Shown in pieces: positions 17,163 to 27,300 of a stretch of 64,000 nucleotides of DNA (the first letter of the stretch is position 1; every line of letters begins with the position of its first letter). The stretch is from Lutimonas vermicola. GTDB lineage: Bacteria; Bacteroidota; Bacteroidia; Flavobacteriales; Flavobacteriaceae. The DNA lies in assembly GCF_038433205.1 (NCBI RefSeq), contig NZ_JBCDNA010000001.1, positions 1,178,001 to 1,242,000 on the forward strand, written 5' to 3'. A program made the translations under genes and the position numbers. The notes beneath the pieces were generated by a model that was not told the DNA's origin, did no database searches, and saw nothing but the letters and a program-made list of their open reading frames with translations.

Positions 17163-17184
17163 TTACCGAAAACGTTTTCGGTAA
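17163..17184. promoter_or_regulatory. LacI-family-type operator upstream of SusC 1
   Basis: A perfect 22-bp palindrome with arms TTACCGAAAAC and GTTTTCGGTAA meeting at a central CG. This is the usual shape of LacI/GalR-family operators (compare the cre core with central CG). It lies 17 bp after the fructokinase stop and about 180 bp before the SusC start. No LacI-family regulator is encoded in the window, so the binding protein must be elsewhere. Confidence 0.7.
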
Positions 17185-17365
17185 AAAAATGAATGGTTTT
17201 ATTAACATTTCATTAATGTTTCATAATATTTTATTTATCATTGCCAAGTTGACTAATTCGAAAATTCACAGAATCTTTCCCTGAATTTTAATAAATTCAT
17301 TTTTTTCACATTGTTTTATTTCGAATTTCGTTGATGACTCAAATAATAACTAATTTAAAATAATT

Positions 17366-20300
17366 ATGAAATTTAATTTACTCAAACAATTAATGTTTGC
17401 TTGTGTTTTCCTTTTTGCAGGAGTTGCATTTTCGCAAACCGTTAGTGGAACTGTAACGGGGGATGAAGGACCATTGCCCGGAGTGAACGTAATTGTCAAA
17501 GGAACCTCAAACGGTACTTCAACTGATTTTGACGGGAATTACACAATTGACAATGTAGATTCAGATGCAATTCTTGAATTTAGTTTCCTTGGTTTTGTGA
17601 CCCAGGAGATTCCGGTTAATGGCCAGTCAGCCATTGATGTTATTCTGGCTGTTGATGCTCAGGCCTTAGACGAAGTCATTATCATTGGTTATGGGACCAC
17701 GACAGTGAAAGATGCTACTGGAGCTGTTGCCTCAGTTAGCGCCGAAGATTTTAACGGTGGAGCCATAGCGTCTCCTGAACAATTGATTCAAGGTAAAGTT
17801 GCCGGGGTTCAAACAGTTTCATCAAGTGGTGAGCCTGGAGCCGGTATTTCTTTACGTATTCGGGGTACAACTTCTGTAACTTCGAACAATGACCCGCTTT
17901 ATGTGGTTGATGGTGTGCCTCTTTCAGCAGGTAGTACATCGGCAGAAGGATCCGACATAGGTTTCGGGACAAGCCCATCAAGTAACCCATTGAGTTTCCT
18001 GAATCCAAATGATATAGAGAGCATGAGTGTATTGAAAGATGCATCTGCTACTGCTATTTATGGATCAAGAGGTGCAAACGGGGTGGTTATCATTACAACT
18101 AAAACCGGTAAAGGAAGACAAGGAGGATTGTTTGAATTTAATTCATCGGTTAGTTTTTCCTCACCGGCCAATAGTTATGACCTATTAAGTCCTTCTCAAT
18201 TTCTTGATGCTGTTGAGCAGTTTGGAGGTGACCCTGTTGCTCAGGATTTTGGAGCGAGCACAGACTGGCAGGATGTTGTAACCAGAAGTTCCGTTTCAAA
18301 CGACCAAAGTTTAGCGTATTCATATAATCACGCCACTGGTTCTGTAAGAGGTACCTTTGGATATCAGGATTTACAAGGTGTTATTGAAAATTCGGGCCTT
18401 AAAAGAATTTCTGCCCGTGTGAACGTGTTTCAACGTCTATTAGACGATAAATTGAATTTGAGTTTCCAGGGAACCTATTCAACAGTTGATGAACAACAAG
18501 CAGCCCTTAGTGGTAGTGCAGGTTTTCAAGGTGACCTTTTGGGAGCGTCTTATTCTGCAAACCCAACATGGCCAAACGATCCTGACTTCGACAGTGGAGG
18601 ACAGATTAACCCGGCAAACATGTTAGCCTATACAGACAGTAATACAAATACCGATCGTTTTTTAATGAATTTCTCGGCTGATTATGCGATTTTACCTTCA
18701 TTTGTTGCCAAGCTGACCTTAGGATATGATAAATCAACATCTACAAGGCATGCTGAAACTTCTGGTTTGGCAAGGAACTTAGGTGATAATGTATTTGGAA
18801 GTGGTCTGGGGTCTTTAAATGATCTGGATACAGAAAGTAAACTGATGGAATTTACCTTGACTTGGGATAAAGATTGGGACAACTCAAAACTGAATCTTTT
18901 AGCAGGTTATTCATTTCAGGATTTTAATCGTCAGGGTCGTAACGTAAACGGTAGAGGTTATGGCACAAATGACATGAGCCAAATGGCAAAGGATTTAAAA
19001 TCATCAGCAGCGTCAATTGAAGCATTGATTTCAGGTTCGTATCAACAATATGGTTTTGCACCTAATAATGCTTTTATAAACAGGTTGTTTCCAACACCTA
19101 CTACTGATCCGCTTGTTGGATTAGCTGACACAAGCGTAACTTCGGTAACGGGCGATACCTATGATTTTACTGATGAATTGCAATCTTTCTTTACAAGAGC
19201 CAATTATACCTTAATGGATAAATACTTATTCACTGCAACAGTGAGAGTAGATGGTTCTTCTAAATTTGGTGGAAATAATAAATATGGTGTATTCCCTTCA
19301 GCTGCTTTTGCCTGGAAGGTCAACGAAGAAGATTTTATCGGAGATAAGGTTTCTACTTTAAAAGCCAGATTAAGTTGGGGTATTACAGGTAATCAGGATG
19401 GTTTAGGTCATGGTAATTTTGTTCGTAGAGAACGTTTTGCAGGACCTAGCATTCAATCAAATACCAATGTAGACACACCTGGTACAGAGGTTATTGCTTT
19501 TGCCAACCCTGATTTAAAATGGGAGGAAACGACTTCCTATGGATTTGGTATTGATTTTGGTTTAAACGATAACAGGTTAACAACAAGTCTTGATTTGTAC
19601 AGAAAAGAAACTAAAGATCTACTTCTAAGCGTAGAGGCTGCTCAACCTTCACCACAACCGTTTTTCTTCCGTAATTTAGATGGACAGGTTTTAAACGAAG
19701 GTATTGAATGGTCGATAAACTACGATTTCTTCCAAACGGATGATTTTACGTGGAATGTAGGATTTAATATCTCATACAACAACAACGAACTTCAAGGTTT
19801 CCCTGGTCAGATTCCAGCAGGAACGATTAGAGGTCAGGGATTATCAGGAGCATTTGCTCAAATCCTGGCTCAGGATCAACCCTTGTTTTCTTATTTCTTA
19901 AGAGAGTTTGAAGGTTTTGACGAAAATGGTCAGCCAATTGGTGATAACCAGTCTTTTGTTGGTAAATCTGCACTTGCGACTACAAACGCCGGATTGAACA
20001 CGTCACTTACTTATAAAAACTGGGATTTGAATCTTTTCTTTGCCGGTCAATGGGGTGGATATGTTTATAACAATACGCAAAACGCTTTTTTCACTGCCGG
20101 ATCTATTGCAAATGCACGTAACGTAACTCCTGATGTTCTTACTAGCGGAGAAGCTGGAAATGCAGAAGCTGCGGTTTCTACAAGATTTCTTGAAAAAGGT
20201 GACTTTGTAAGATTACAAAATGCAACACTTGGATACACATTCGATCTTAAAGAAGAAAGCAAAATCAACAATTTGAGACTTTACTTAACTGGTCAAAACC

Positions 20301-20455
20301 TGTTTTTAATCACTGATTATAAAGGTTTGGATCCTGAAATTAACACGACTCCCGGTGGGGGCGATCTTTTAAATGGTATTCCTACAGCGGGTATTGATTA
20401 TACATCCTATCCAAGACCAAGGGTGGTTACCTTAGGATTAAATTTATCTTTTTAA
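17366..20455 (+). CDS. SusC-like TonB-dependent outer-membrane transporter (pair 1)
   Basis: 1029 residues. It imports oligosaccharides across the outer membrane with energy from TonB-ExbBD. In order it shows a signal peptide (ending about VAFSQ, residue 24), a carboxypeptidase-regulatory-like domain (VSGTVTGDEGPLPGVNVIVKG...TDFDGNYTI, about residues 26-100), a TonB box near DEVIIIGYGTT, a plug domain with LYVVDGVPL and SVLKDASATAIYGSRGANGVVIITTK, and a C-terminal barrel ending in GLNLSF. The SusD partner starts 13 bp downstream. No glycoside hydrolase follows the pair. The MFS porter and fructokinase just upstream suggest a fructose-containing substrate, but this is inference. A LacI-type palindrome lies in the leader. 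Confidence 0.95.
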   Translation: MKFNLLKQLMFACVFLFAGVAFSQTVSGTVTGDEGPLPGVNVIVKGTSNGTSTDFDGNYTIDNVDSDAILEFSFLGFVTQEIPVNGQSAIDVILAVDAQALDEVIIIGYGTTTVKDATGAVASVSAEDFNGGAIASPEQLIQGKVAGVQTVSSSGEPGAGISLRIRGTTSVTSNNDPLYVVDGVPLSAGSTSAEGSDIGFGTSPSSNPLSFLNPNDIESMSVLKDASATAIYGSRGANGVVIITTKTGKGRQGGLFEFNSSVSFSSPANSYDLLSPSQFLDAVEQFGGDPVAQDFGASTDWQDVVTRSSVSNDQSLAYSYNHATGSVRGTFGYQDLQGVIENSGLKRISARVNVFQRLLDDKLNLSFQGTYSTVDEQQAALSGSAGFQGDLLGASYSANPTWPNDPDFDSGGQINPANMLAYTDSNTNTDRFLMNFSADYAILPSFVAKLTLGYDKSTSTRHAETSGLARNLGDNVFGSGLGSLNDLDTESKLMEFTLTWDKDWDNSKLNLLAGYSFQDFNRQGRNVNGRGYGTNDMSQMAKDLKSSAASIEALISGSYQQYGFAPNNAFINRLFPTPTTDPLVGLADTSVTSVTGDTYDFTDELQSFFTRANYTLMDKYLFTATVRVDGSSKFGGNNKYGVFPSAAFAWKVNEEDFIGDKVSTLKARLSWGITGNQDGLGHGNFVRRERFAGPSIQSNTNVDTPGTEVIAFANPDLKWEETTSYGFGIDFGLNDNRLTTSLDLYRKETKDLLLSVEAAQPSPQPFFFRNLDGQVLNEGIEWSINYDFFQTDDFTWNVGFNISYNNNELQGFPGQIPAGTIRGQGLSGAFAQILAQDQPLFSYFLREFEGFDENGQPIGDNQSFVGKSALATTNAGLNTSLTYKNWDLNLFFAGQWGGYVYNNTQNAFFTAGSIANARNVTPDVLTSGEAGNAEAAVSTRFLEKGDFVRLQNATLGYTFDLKEESKINNLRLYLTGQNLFLITDYKGLDPEINTTPGGGDLLNGIPTAGIDYTSYPRPRVVTLGLNLSF

Positions 20456-20468
20456 AAAAATAATAGTC

Positions 20469-22034
20469 ATGAAAATTATGTTTAATAAACAATTAATTAG
20501 AATAGGTTTCCTTTCTATCACAGCCGGTGTATTTTTGGTGGCATGTACAGATTTGGAAATCAAAGAAACTGACTCTATCATAAGTGATGGCGGCGGTGAA
20601 GGATTTAATGGTGTCGAAAATGTCGATGCGTCTATTACTAATGTCTATAATGCTTTAAGAGGACATTTGGAATCTCAGGATAACTTCTTTGCTTTACAGG
20701 AAGTATCTACTGACGAAATGTTAGTTCCTACTAGAGGTACTGACTGGGGTGATAATGGTATTTGGAGAACTTTGCACCAACATACCTGGACACCTTCACA
20801 CCAATATGTTTTAACGGTATGGAACCAAATGAATCAAAATGCGTTTCTGGCTACAGAAATCATTGATTCAAGAAGTAATCCTTCCACAGAACAAAAAGCG
20901 GAGGCTCAATTTTTACGCGCTTATGCTATGTATCAGGTAATGGACCTTTATGGCCAGGTACCTTTTAGGGAGCCTGATGAAGGCCCTGAAATAGAGCCAA
21001 CGGTGCTTTCTAGAGCCGAAGCCTTTGATTTTATTTTAGCTGATTTAAACGATGCTATTGCAGGTCTTCCCAGTTCAGCCCCTAATAATGCAAATACAAA
21101 TACGGCAACTAAAGAGGCAGCTCAGTTCTTAAAAGCCCGGTTACTACTCAACAAATTTGTTTATGTGGGTGCAGCCGGACCGGAAACAGCAGATATGGAT
21201 GAGGTCATAAGTCTTGTTGACGCGATTACAAATTCAGGCTATCAGCTTCAGGAAGGATATTTTGACATCTTTAAAGAAGACCAGGATACTGAAACCATAT
21301 GGTGGATGGCTTCAGGTGTTGGAAACAGAATCTGGAATGGAATGCATTACAATCAGATTTCACCGGATAACACAGGAGGTGGATGGAATGGCTTTTCTAC
21401 CTTGGCAGAATTTTATGACCTGTTTGAAGGGGATCCGAACTCAAATAATATAGGAGACGGACAAGAAGAAAGAAGAGGTTGGGTGCCGGATGAAACCAAT
21501 GCTGATGAAACAAATTTAGGGATTGGCTATGGATTTCTTATAGGCCAACAATACAATGTGGATGGAGAACCACTTCAGGATCGTGCTAAAAACCCATTGA
21601 TATTTACAAAAGAGCTTCCCGGATTGGTAGGTAATAATGAAAGAACCGGTATTAGAACAATCAAATACCATCCTGTAAACGGAGGTTTTACCGGTCATCA
21701 AATCATTTTTAGATATGCTGATGCTTATTTAATGAAGGCTGAAGCCATGGTTTGGAAAGGTGAAGATGCCTCAGCTATGGTGAACACTCTTAGGGATTTG
21801 AGAAAAGCACAGCCTCTTGCTAGTGTTGATGCTCAAGCCATCTTAGACGAAAGAGGAAGAGAACTATGGGTTGAATTCGTTAGAAGAACTGATATGATCC
21901 GTTTAGGTCAATTCGGCAGAGATTGGGAATTTAAAGATCCTACAGCTGTGAATGACAAAACCAAAGAACTATATCCTATTCCTTCGAATGCGATTTTATC
22001 AAACACTAATTTAGTGCAAAATCCTGGTTACTAA
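20469..22034 (+). CDS. SusD-like glycan-binding lipoprotein (pair 1)
   Basis: 521 residues. The signal peptide ends in the lipobox FLVACTD (Cys at about residue 26), so it is anchored on the outer membrane surface as the lid of the SusC channel. RagB/SusD features are visible: the N-terminal NVDASITNVYNALRGHL, EQKAEAQFLRAYAMYQVMDLYGQVPF (the helix with the conserved AEAxFLRA), EAAQFLKARLLLNKF, the C-terminal FRYADAYLMKAEAM, ILDERGRELWVEFVRRTDMIRLGQF and the final LVQNPGY. It is co-transcribed with the SusC gene (13 bp gap) and followed by a strong terminator. Confidence 0.95.
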   Translation: MKIMFNKQLIRIGFLSITAGVFLVACTDLEIKETDSIISDGGGEGFNGVENVDASITNVYNALRGHLESQDNFFALQEVSTDEMLVPTRGTDWGDNGIWRTLHQHTWTPSHQYVLTVWNQMNQNAFLATEIIDSRSNPSTEQKAEAQFLRAYAMYQVMDLYGQVPFREPDEGPEIEPTVLSRAEAFDFILADLNDAIAGLPSSAPNNANTNTATKEAAQFLKARLLLNKFVYVGAAGPETADMDEVISLVDAITNSGYQLQEGYFDIFKEDQDTETIWWMASGVGNRIWNGMHYNQISPDNTGGGWNGFSTLAEFYDLFEGDPNSNNIGDGQEERRGWVPDETNADETNLGIGYGFLIGQQYNVDGEPLQDRAKNPLIFTKELPGLVGNNERTGIRTIKYHPVNGGFTGHQIIFRYADAYLMKAEAMVWKGEDASAMVNTLRDLRKAQPLASVDAQAILDERGRELWVEFVRRTDMIRLGQFGRDWEFKDPTAVNDKTKELYPIPSNAILSNTNLVQNPGY

Positions 22035-22056
22035 TAAACTATAATTGAAGTGAATT

Positions 22057-22085
22057 AAAAAGGCTGCCAATGGCAGCCTTTTTTT
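22057..22085. terminator. Bidirectional terminator between SusD 1 and response regulator
   Basis: Stem arms GGCTGCC/GGCAGCC extended by A and T runs on the two sides, with a 3-nt loop. It can end transcription from susD (stop 22034) on plus and from the response regulator gene (stop 22101) on minus. Confidence 0.9.
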
Positions 22086-22100
22086 ATGGTTTTAATCCCG

Positions 22101-22811
22101 TTATATCTTTCCTGTTTTAAAAATAAAACCCTGATTATGCAAATTCTCAATCCTAATAGAAGGGTCCTTTTTAAAGTATTTCCTTAAATGAGAAATAAAA
22201 ACATTCAAACTTTTCTTTGCGAAGAAATCATTCTGCCCCCACAGGCTGTGAAGAATTTCTTTATGAGAACAAAGTTCTCCCTGTTTTCGAACGAGTAAGT
22301 CCAATAATTTATTTTCACGCAGGGTCAATTTCTGAATGCTCCCATCTTTATAGACCACTTCGTGCCTTTCTGTATAAAACATATAATCACCGATAACATA
22401 TTCATTAACTTTTTTCGTTCCATCCTGTGTCTTTGATCTATACAAGGTTTCTAACAGCGTATTTAGTCTTACTACCAGCTCCTCCTCATCGATTGGTTTT
22501 TTTAAATAATCAACTGCTCCTAAAGAAAAGCCCTTCAATACATCAACCTTCAGTGATCGTGAGGTAAGAAAAATAAAAGGTATTTCGGGAAAATCTTTTT
22601 TTAGATCTTTAGCCAGGGTAAAACCATCCATCTCGGGCATCATCACATCAAGTATGATAAGATCAAAAAAATCTTTTTGAATCATTTCCAAGGCAGCTTT
22701 TCCGTTTTTGACCCATACAATATCAAACTGCTTCATTTTCAAGTACTCTGATAATAAATACCCCAAGGATTCATCATCTTCTACCAATAATATGTTCCTG
22801 TTTTCAACCAT
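22101..22811 (-). CDS. OmpR-family response regulator
   Basis: 236 residues. The receiver domain (about residues 5-118) has the acidic pair Glu11/Asp12-Asp13 in ILLVEDDESL, the phosphorylation site Asp55 in LIILDVMMPEMDG, Thr in FIFLTSR and Lys in YLKKPID. A winged-helix DNA-binding domain follows, with TLRENKLLDLLV, LWGQNDFFAKKSLNVFISHLRKYF and GFIFKTGKI. The sensor kinase gene precedes it with a 1-bp gap, so they form a two-component system. The divergent neighbour is the VCBS/ASPIC operon, and the spacer between them holds periodic TTAA direct repeats that this regulator could bind. Target inferred. Confidence 0.93.
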   Translation of the reverse strand: MVENRNILLVEDDESLGYLLSEYLKMKQFDIVWVKNGKAALEMIQKDFFDLIILDVMMPEMDGFTLAKDLKKDFPEIPFIFLTSRSLKVDVLKGFSLGAVDYLKKPIDEEELVVRLNTLLETLYRSKTQDGTKKVNEYVIGDYMFYTERHEVVYKDGSIQKLTLRENKLLDLLVRKQGELCSHKEILHSLWGQNDFFAKKSLNVFISHLRKYFKKDPSIRIENLHNQGFIFKTGKI

Positions 22812-22812
22812 C

Positions 22813-24078
22813 TTACAGCAAGGGAAGTTTTATGATAAATGTTGATCCTTCATTTAGTTTACTCTGTACCTCAATACTCCCTTTATGCAAATGTACAATC
22901 CTTTTCACATAATGTAAACCCAAACCATAACCCTTTACGGTATGGACGTCACCAACTGAAATCCGATAGTATTTGTCAAATATTTTATTTAGGTCCTGAG
23001 ACCCTATACCGATTCCTTTATCAGCAACTTCAATAACAAGATACTTTCCTTCTGTAAAAGCTGAAAATGAAATATCTGCATGATCTTCGGAGTATTTGGA
23101 TGCATTTTCAAGTAAACTGTTGATCGCATTTTCGATATGGTATGCGTCACCCAAAATCATCAACGAATCCCCTTGTATCCGACTATTAAATGTAAAATTG
23201 TTCAAGGCTGCCTGCTGCTTAAAATTTGCAGCAATATTCGATAATATGGGCTTGATATCCAGTTTCTCGTGCTTGACAAAGCCTTTCTTTTCCTCAATCA
23301 CTCCTATTTCCAAGACCTTGTCTATCTGAGTTTTGAGTTTATCTACCTGGGCCCTGATCAGGCTGATCAATGGTTTTTGATCTTCATTACTTTTTTCTTC
23401 CAGTATCTTTGTCGCCACCCCTATTGCGAAAACCGGAGTCTTGAGCTCATGTGTTAAATTGTTGATGAAGTCATTCGTGGTGGTAATCAAGTTGTTCTGC
23501 AAATAAAAAGCCCTGTAGACCCAAAGAATTACCACAATGATCATGACGATAAAAATGATGCTGGGGATGGTCAGGCCATTTAATTGAGAGAGAAAATATC
23601 TGTTTACGTTTTGAAATTGCAATTCCAATACAACTCTGCTCTTCATGAGATCCGGCAGGTATCCTTCAAGGACAACAGGGTATTTAAGTAGTTTTTCATT
23701 GTCTGAAAACACCTTTTTTGATTGCATATACAGCGTTGAATCCTGACCGTACAGATTAAAACTAAAATCTATTTTAACTCCTTTTTGAAGTAATTTCTGT
23801 CTTAAGAAGTCGTCCATAAAATAGATGGAAGCATCCTGAAGACTATCTAAACTCAGCTTAAAATTAAGATCTTCTTTGGCTATGGCTGTTCCTACCAAAT
23901 AGGTGAGTTCATTTCTTTGGAAAAGATCTTCCTTGATCTCCTTAACCGTCTCCCCTATCTTCTGGTTGAATTGAATTCCAGCCAGATTCAGTCCAATTTG
24001 GAAGTATTTATACTGAATAAAAGAAAGACCAATTATCGCAACAATAAATATTATGATATACAAGTGTTTTTTAGCCAT
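22813..24078 (-). CDS. Membrane sensor histidine kinase (partner of OmpR-type regulator)
   Basis: 421 residues. Helix 1 is at about residues 5-24 and helix 2 at about 172-192, with a periplasmic sensor region of about 145 residues between them that I cannot assign to a known fold. The HisKA domain has the phospho-accepting His210 in NLTHELKTPVFAIG. The ATPase domain has the N box (INSLLENASKYS), G1 box (DKGIGIG) and G2 box (KGYGLGLHYVKRIV). It lies 1 bp upstream of its regulator gene and diverges from the VCBS/ASPIC operon. The ligand is unknown. Genomic position suggests it controls that operon. Confidence 0.92.
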   Translation of the reverse strand: MAKKHLYIIIFIVAIIGLSFIQYKYFQIGLNLAGIQFNQKIGETVKEIKEDLFQRNELTYLVGTAIAKEDLNFKLSLDSLQDASIYFMDDFLRQKLLQKGVKIDFSFNLYGQDSTLYMQSKKVFSDNEKLLKYPVVLEGYLPDLMKSRVVLELQFQNVNRYFLSQLNGLTIPSIIFIVMIIVVILWVYRAFYLQNNLITTTNDFINNLTHELKTPVFAIGVATKILEEKSNEDQKPLISLIRAQVDKLKTQIDKVLEIGVIEEKKGFVKHEKLDIKPILSNIAANFKQQAALNNFTFNSRIQGDSLMILGDAYHIENAINSLLENASKYSEDHADISFSAFTEGKYLVIEVADKGIGIGSQDLNKIFDKYYRISVGDVHTVKGYGLGLHYVKRIVHLHKGSIEVQSKLNEGSTFIIKLPLL

Positions 24079-24110
24079 TTTCCAGGTGAGAAAATATTTG
24101 TGCCCTTTTA

Positions 24111-24161
24111 TTAATCTTTGATTAACCTTTTTAACTTTTGCTTAAACCTTTTAAACTCTTG
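24111..24161. promoter_or_regulatory. Periodic TTAA direct-repeat array in the HK / VCBS divergent spacer
   Basis: TTAA begins at 24111, 24122, 24131, 24142 and 24151, mostly continuing as TTAA(A)C(C)TTT. The spacing alternates 11 and 9 bp. Two similar 20-bp units (24122-24141 and 24142-24161) are evident. Direct repeats phased with the helix are the usual binding sites of OmpR/PhoB-family regulators, and such a regulator is encoded next to it. The spacer is AT-rich, so chance contributes and binding is a hypothesis. Confidence 0.4.
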
Positions 24162-24236
24162 TTAGGTGCAAAGTAAGGATTAATGGCCTAATTTAGCCGA
24201 AATTTCATAGATTATTTTGAGTCTTCTATAAAAATA

Positions 24237-24261
24237 AAGCCGGCAGTAGTTGGCTTTTTTT
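24237..24261 (+). terminator. Terminator-like hairpin in the leader of the VCBS operon
   Basis: A short stem (AAGCC/GGCTT plus two G-T pairs, 6-nt loop CAGTAG) is followed by seven T. No plus-strand gene ends nearby, so it could act as a leader attenuator for the operon downstream. It also overlaps the TTG at 24250, which makes that codon a poor translation start. The stem is short and the call is weak. Confidence 0.35.
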
Positions 24262-24333
24262 CATACTATTGCACAACTAAAAAATAGAATTGATCAGAAT
24301 GCACACGGATCAATTAAATTAGAAAATACAATT

Positions 24334-27300
24334 TTGAATAACGTAATTTACAAGTTCTTAAACCATATTGTTTTCGACGGAAGGAAGTTTGTTTTTATCA
24401 CTATAGCCTCCTTGGTTGTGTTGATATTATTCGGTTCCTGCAAACAGCGCACTGCTCCCCTATTTGTCTTGAAAAAAAATTCTGGTATTGATTTTAAAAA
24501 TCAACTGGATCCAAGCCTGAAATTGAACATACTTACTTATATCTATTATTACAATGGCGCAGGCGTTGCCTCAGGAGATTTTAACAATGATGGTTTGATC
24601 GATCTTTATTTTACGGGAAATCAAATTGCTGACCGGCTTTACTTGAATGAAGGAGCACTAAAATTTAAAGATATAACGATTCCTGCCTCCATAAGAAATG
24701 ACCAAGGCTGGACAACCGGGGTAAGCCTTGTCGATATCAACAATGATGGCCTTCTCGATATTTATATATGCAAAGTGGGGCAATTTGAGTCCATCACCGG
24801 AAAAAACCTGTTGTACATCAATCAAGGCCTTGATGAAAATTCCATTCCATATTTCTCAGAAGAAGCCGAAAAATATAATCTGGCCATTTCGAGTTTTGCA
24901 ACTCAATCAAATTTCTTTGATTATGACCTCGATGGTGATCTCGACATGTATCTTCTCAATCATTCTGTATATCCAAACAGAACTTATGGAAAAGGAAGTT
25001 CACGCCAGCAAATTGATTCAGTTGCAGGAGACATGCTGTTTGAAAATCAGGAGGGCAAGTTTGTGGATGTCAGTCAAAATGCCGGAATTTACCAGGGAAG
25101 AATCGGGTATGGTTTGGGCCTGGGGGTGAGTGACCTCAATAATGACGGATATCCGGATATCTATGTGGGCAACGATTTTTTTGAAAACGATTATTTATAC
25201 ATCAACCAACAAGACGGAACCTTTAAGGAGGTCATTTCAGCTGATGAGCATTACGTAGGCCATACCAGTCATTTTTCTATGGGAAATGATATTGCAGACA
25301 TAGACAATGATGGCTGGCCGGATATTATTTCACTCGATATGCTCCCTGAAGATTTAAAATCATATAAAACATCCGGAAGAGAATACAATAACGAGGTTTA
25401 TGAGCAATATCTCAAAAATGGATACAGACCGCAATACATGCAAAATATGCTCTTGCGCAATAACCAGGGAGAATACTTCCAGGAAACAGCCTTTGCCTCG
25501 GGTATTTCGGCCACAGACTGGTCATGGTCACCTTTAATTGTCGATCTGGATAATGATGGTTATAAAGATGTATATATTACCAACGGAATTCTCGGGGCCA
25601 CAAACGACATGGATTTTATTAATTTTATAGCCAACAGAAAAATTCAGGAACAGCTGGGAAAAGGTATGAAGGAAAAAGCACTCCGATTTTCCGACCAATT
25701 GCCAAGCCGCAAATTATCGAATTATTTTTTTAAAAATAACAGTAATCTCAGTTTTACCAATAATACCGCGAAGTGGTTTGAGGAGCTTCCTTCTTTTAGC
25801 AACGGAAGTATTTACGCTGATTTAGATAATGATGGCGATCAGGATCTTGTCGTGAACAACGTTAATTCCAAAGCATTCGTTTTAGAGAATAAATCGGATG
25901 AATCTTTAAATCGATTTATAAAAATAAAATTTAAAGGCCCTGAAAAAAATACCATGGGTATCGGAGCTAAAATAAAGCTCGTTTCAGACACTTTGTCTAT
26001 TTATCTTGAAAACTATACCTCAAGAGGTTATTTGTCGGCTATAGCCCCTGAATTAACCATTGGGATAGGTGTCAGAAACGGTGTGGATTCTTTAATGGTT
26101 GTATGGCCGGGGGGGCGATTTCAGCATATTCAAAACATCAAAGCGGGATCAACTTTAGTTTTAGACCATCAATTGGCTTCAGAAAGCACCATAAGTGATG
26201 GGGTAAAAAAACCAACTTCACTGACCCCTTCCCACATATCCATGAACTTTCAACACCATGAATCACCTTCTTATGAATTTGGAAGAGAACCTTTGATTCC
26301 TTATTCAAAAGGAGCCGAGGGGCCAAAAATAGCTGTTGCTGATATCAATAGGGATGGTTTAACGGATGTGTATATCGGCGGAGGGAAAAAACAATCCGGC
26401 CAGCTGTTTCTTCAGGACAGGGATTCAATATTCTATGTCTCTGAGCAGGCTGATTTTGATCAGCACAAAGACAATGAAGAGACCGATAACCTGTTTTTTG
26501 ATGCTGATAATGACGGGGACCCGGATCTTCTAGTCGTTTCCGGAGGAAATGAATATCTTCAAGGTCAGGGGTTACGGCCTCTGCTTTATTTGAACGAAGC
26601 CGGAACTTTTAAGCTGAGTGCCAACTTTCCGGCTATTGAAGTAAATGCCTCTGTGGTAAAAGCTGCAGATTTGGATCAGGATGGGGATCTGGATTTGCTT
26701 ATTGGTTCAAACGCAGTACCTCGAAGGTTTGGTCGATCAGCCAAAAACTATGTGCTTTACAACGATGGCAAGGCTAATTTTATTGACCAAACTACCCTAA
26801 AAGCTTCGTCTTTTGAAGGAATCGGATTGATTGAAGATCTCGAAATTGTAGATCTTAACCATGACGATTTACCTGATGTAATTGCTGTTGGTCATTGGAT
26901 GCCGATTCGTATTTTTTTAAATTCAGAAAAAGGACTGGTCCTTGATTCAGGCTGGAATTTGGAAAATACCTCCGGATTGTGGAACTCCGTTCGGGCTGCC
27001 GATTTTGACAAAGACGGTGACCTGGATTTTATAGCCGGGAATTGGGGGCTCAATACCAGACTCAAGGCAAGTGTCAAACATCCGATGCAACTCTATATTG
27101 CCGATTTCGACCAGAATGAAAAAGAAGAGGCCATTCTCACCTATTATCAGGAAGGCGTCGAAACCGTTTTTTCTTCAAAAGATGACCTTGCAAAACAGCT
27201 TCCATCCATTAACAAAAAGTATTTGTCTTATACTGATTTCGCCCAGGCATCCTTTAAGCAGCTATTTGATCATAAAATACTAAAGAAAGCCCTTAGGAAG

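Noticed and set aside
17366..22034. Mobile element carrying SusC/D pair 1
   Set aside because: No transposase, integrase, flanking repeats or tRNA border is visible, and base composition looks like that of the neighbours.
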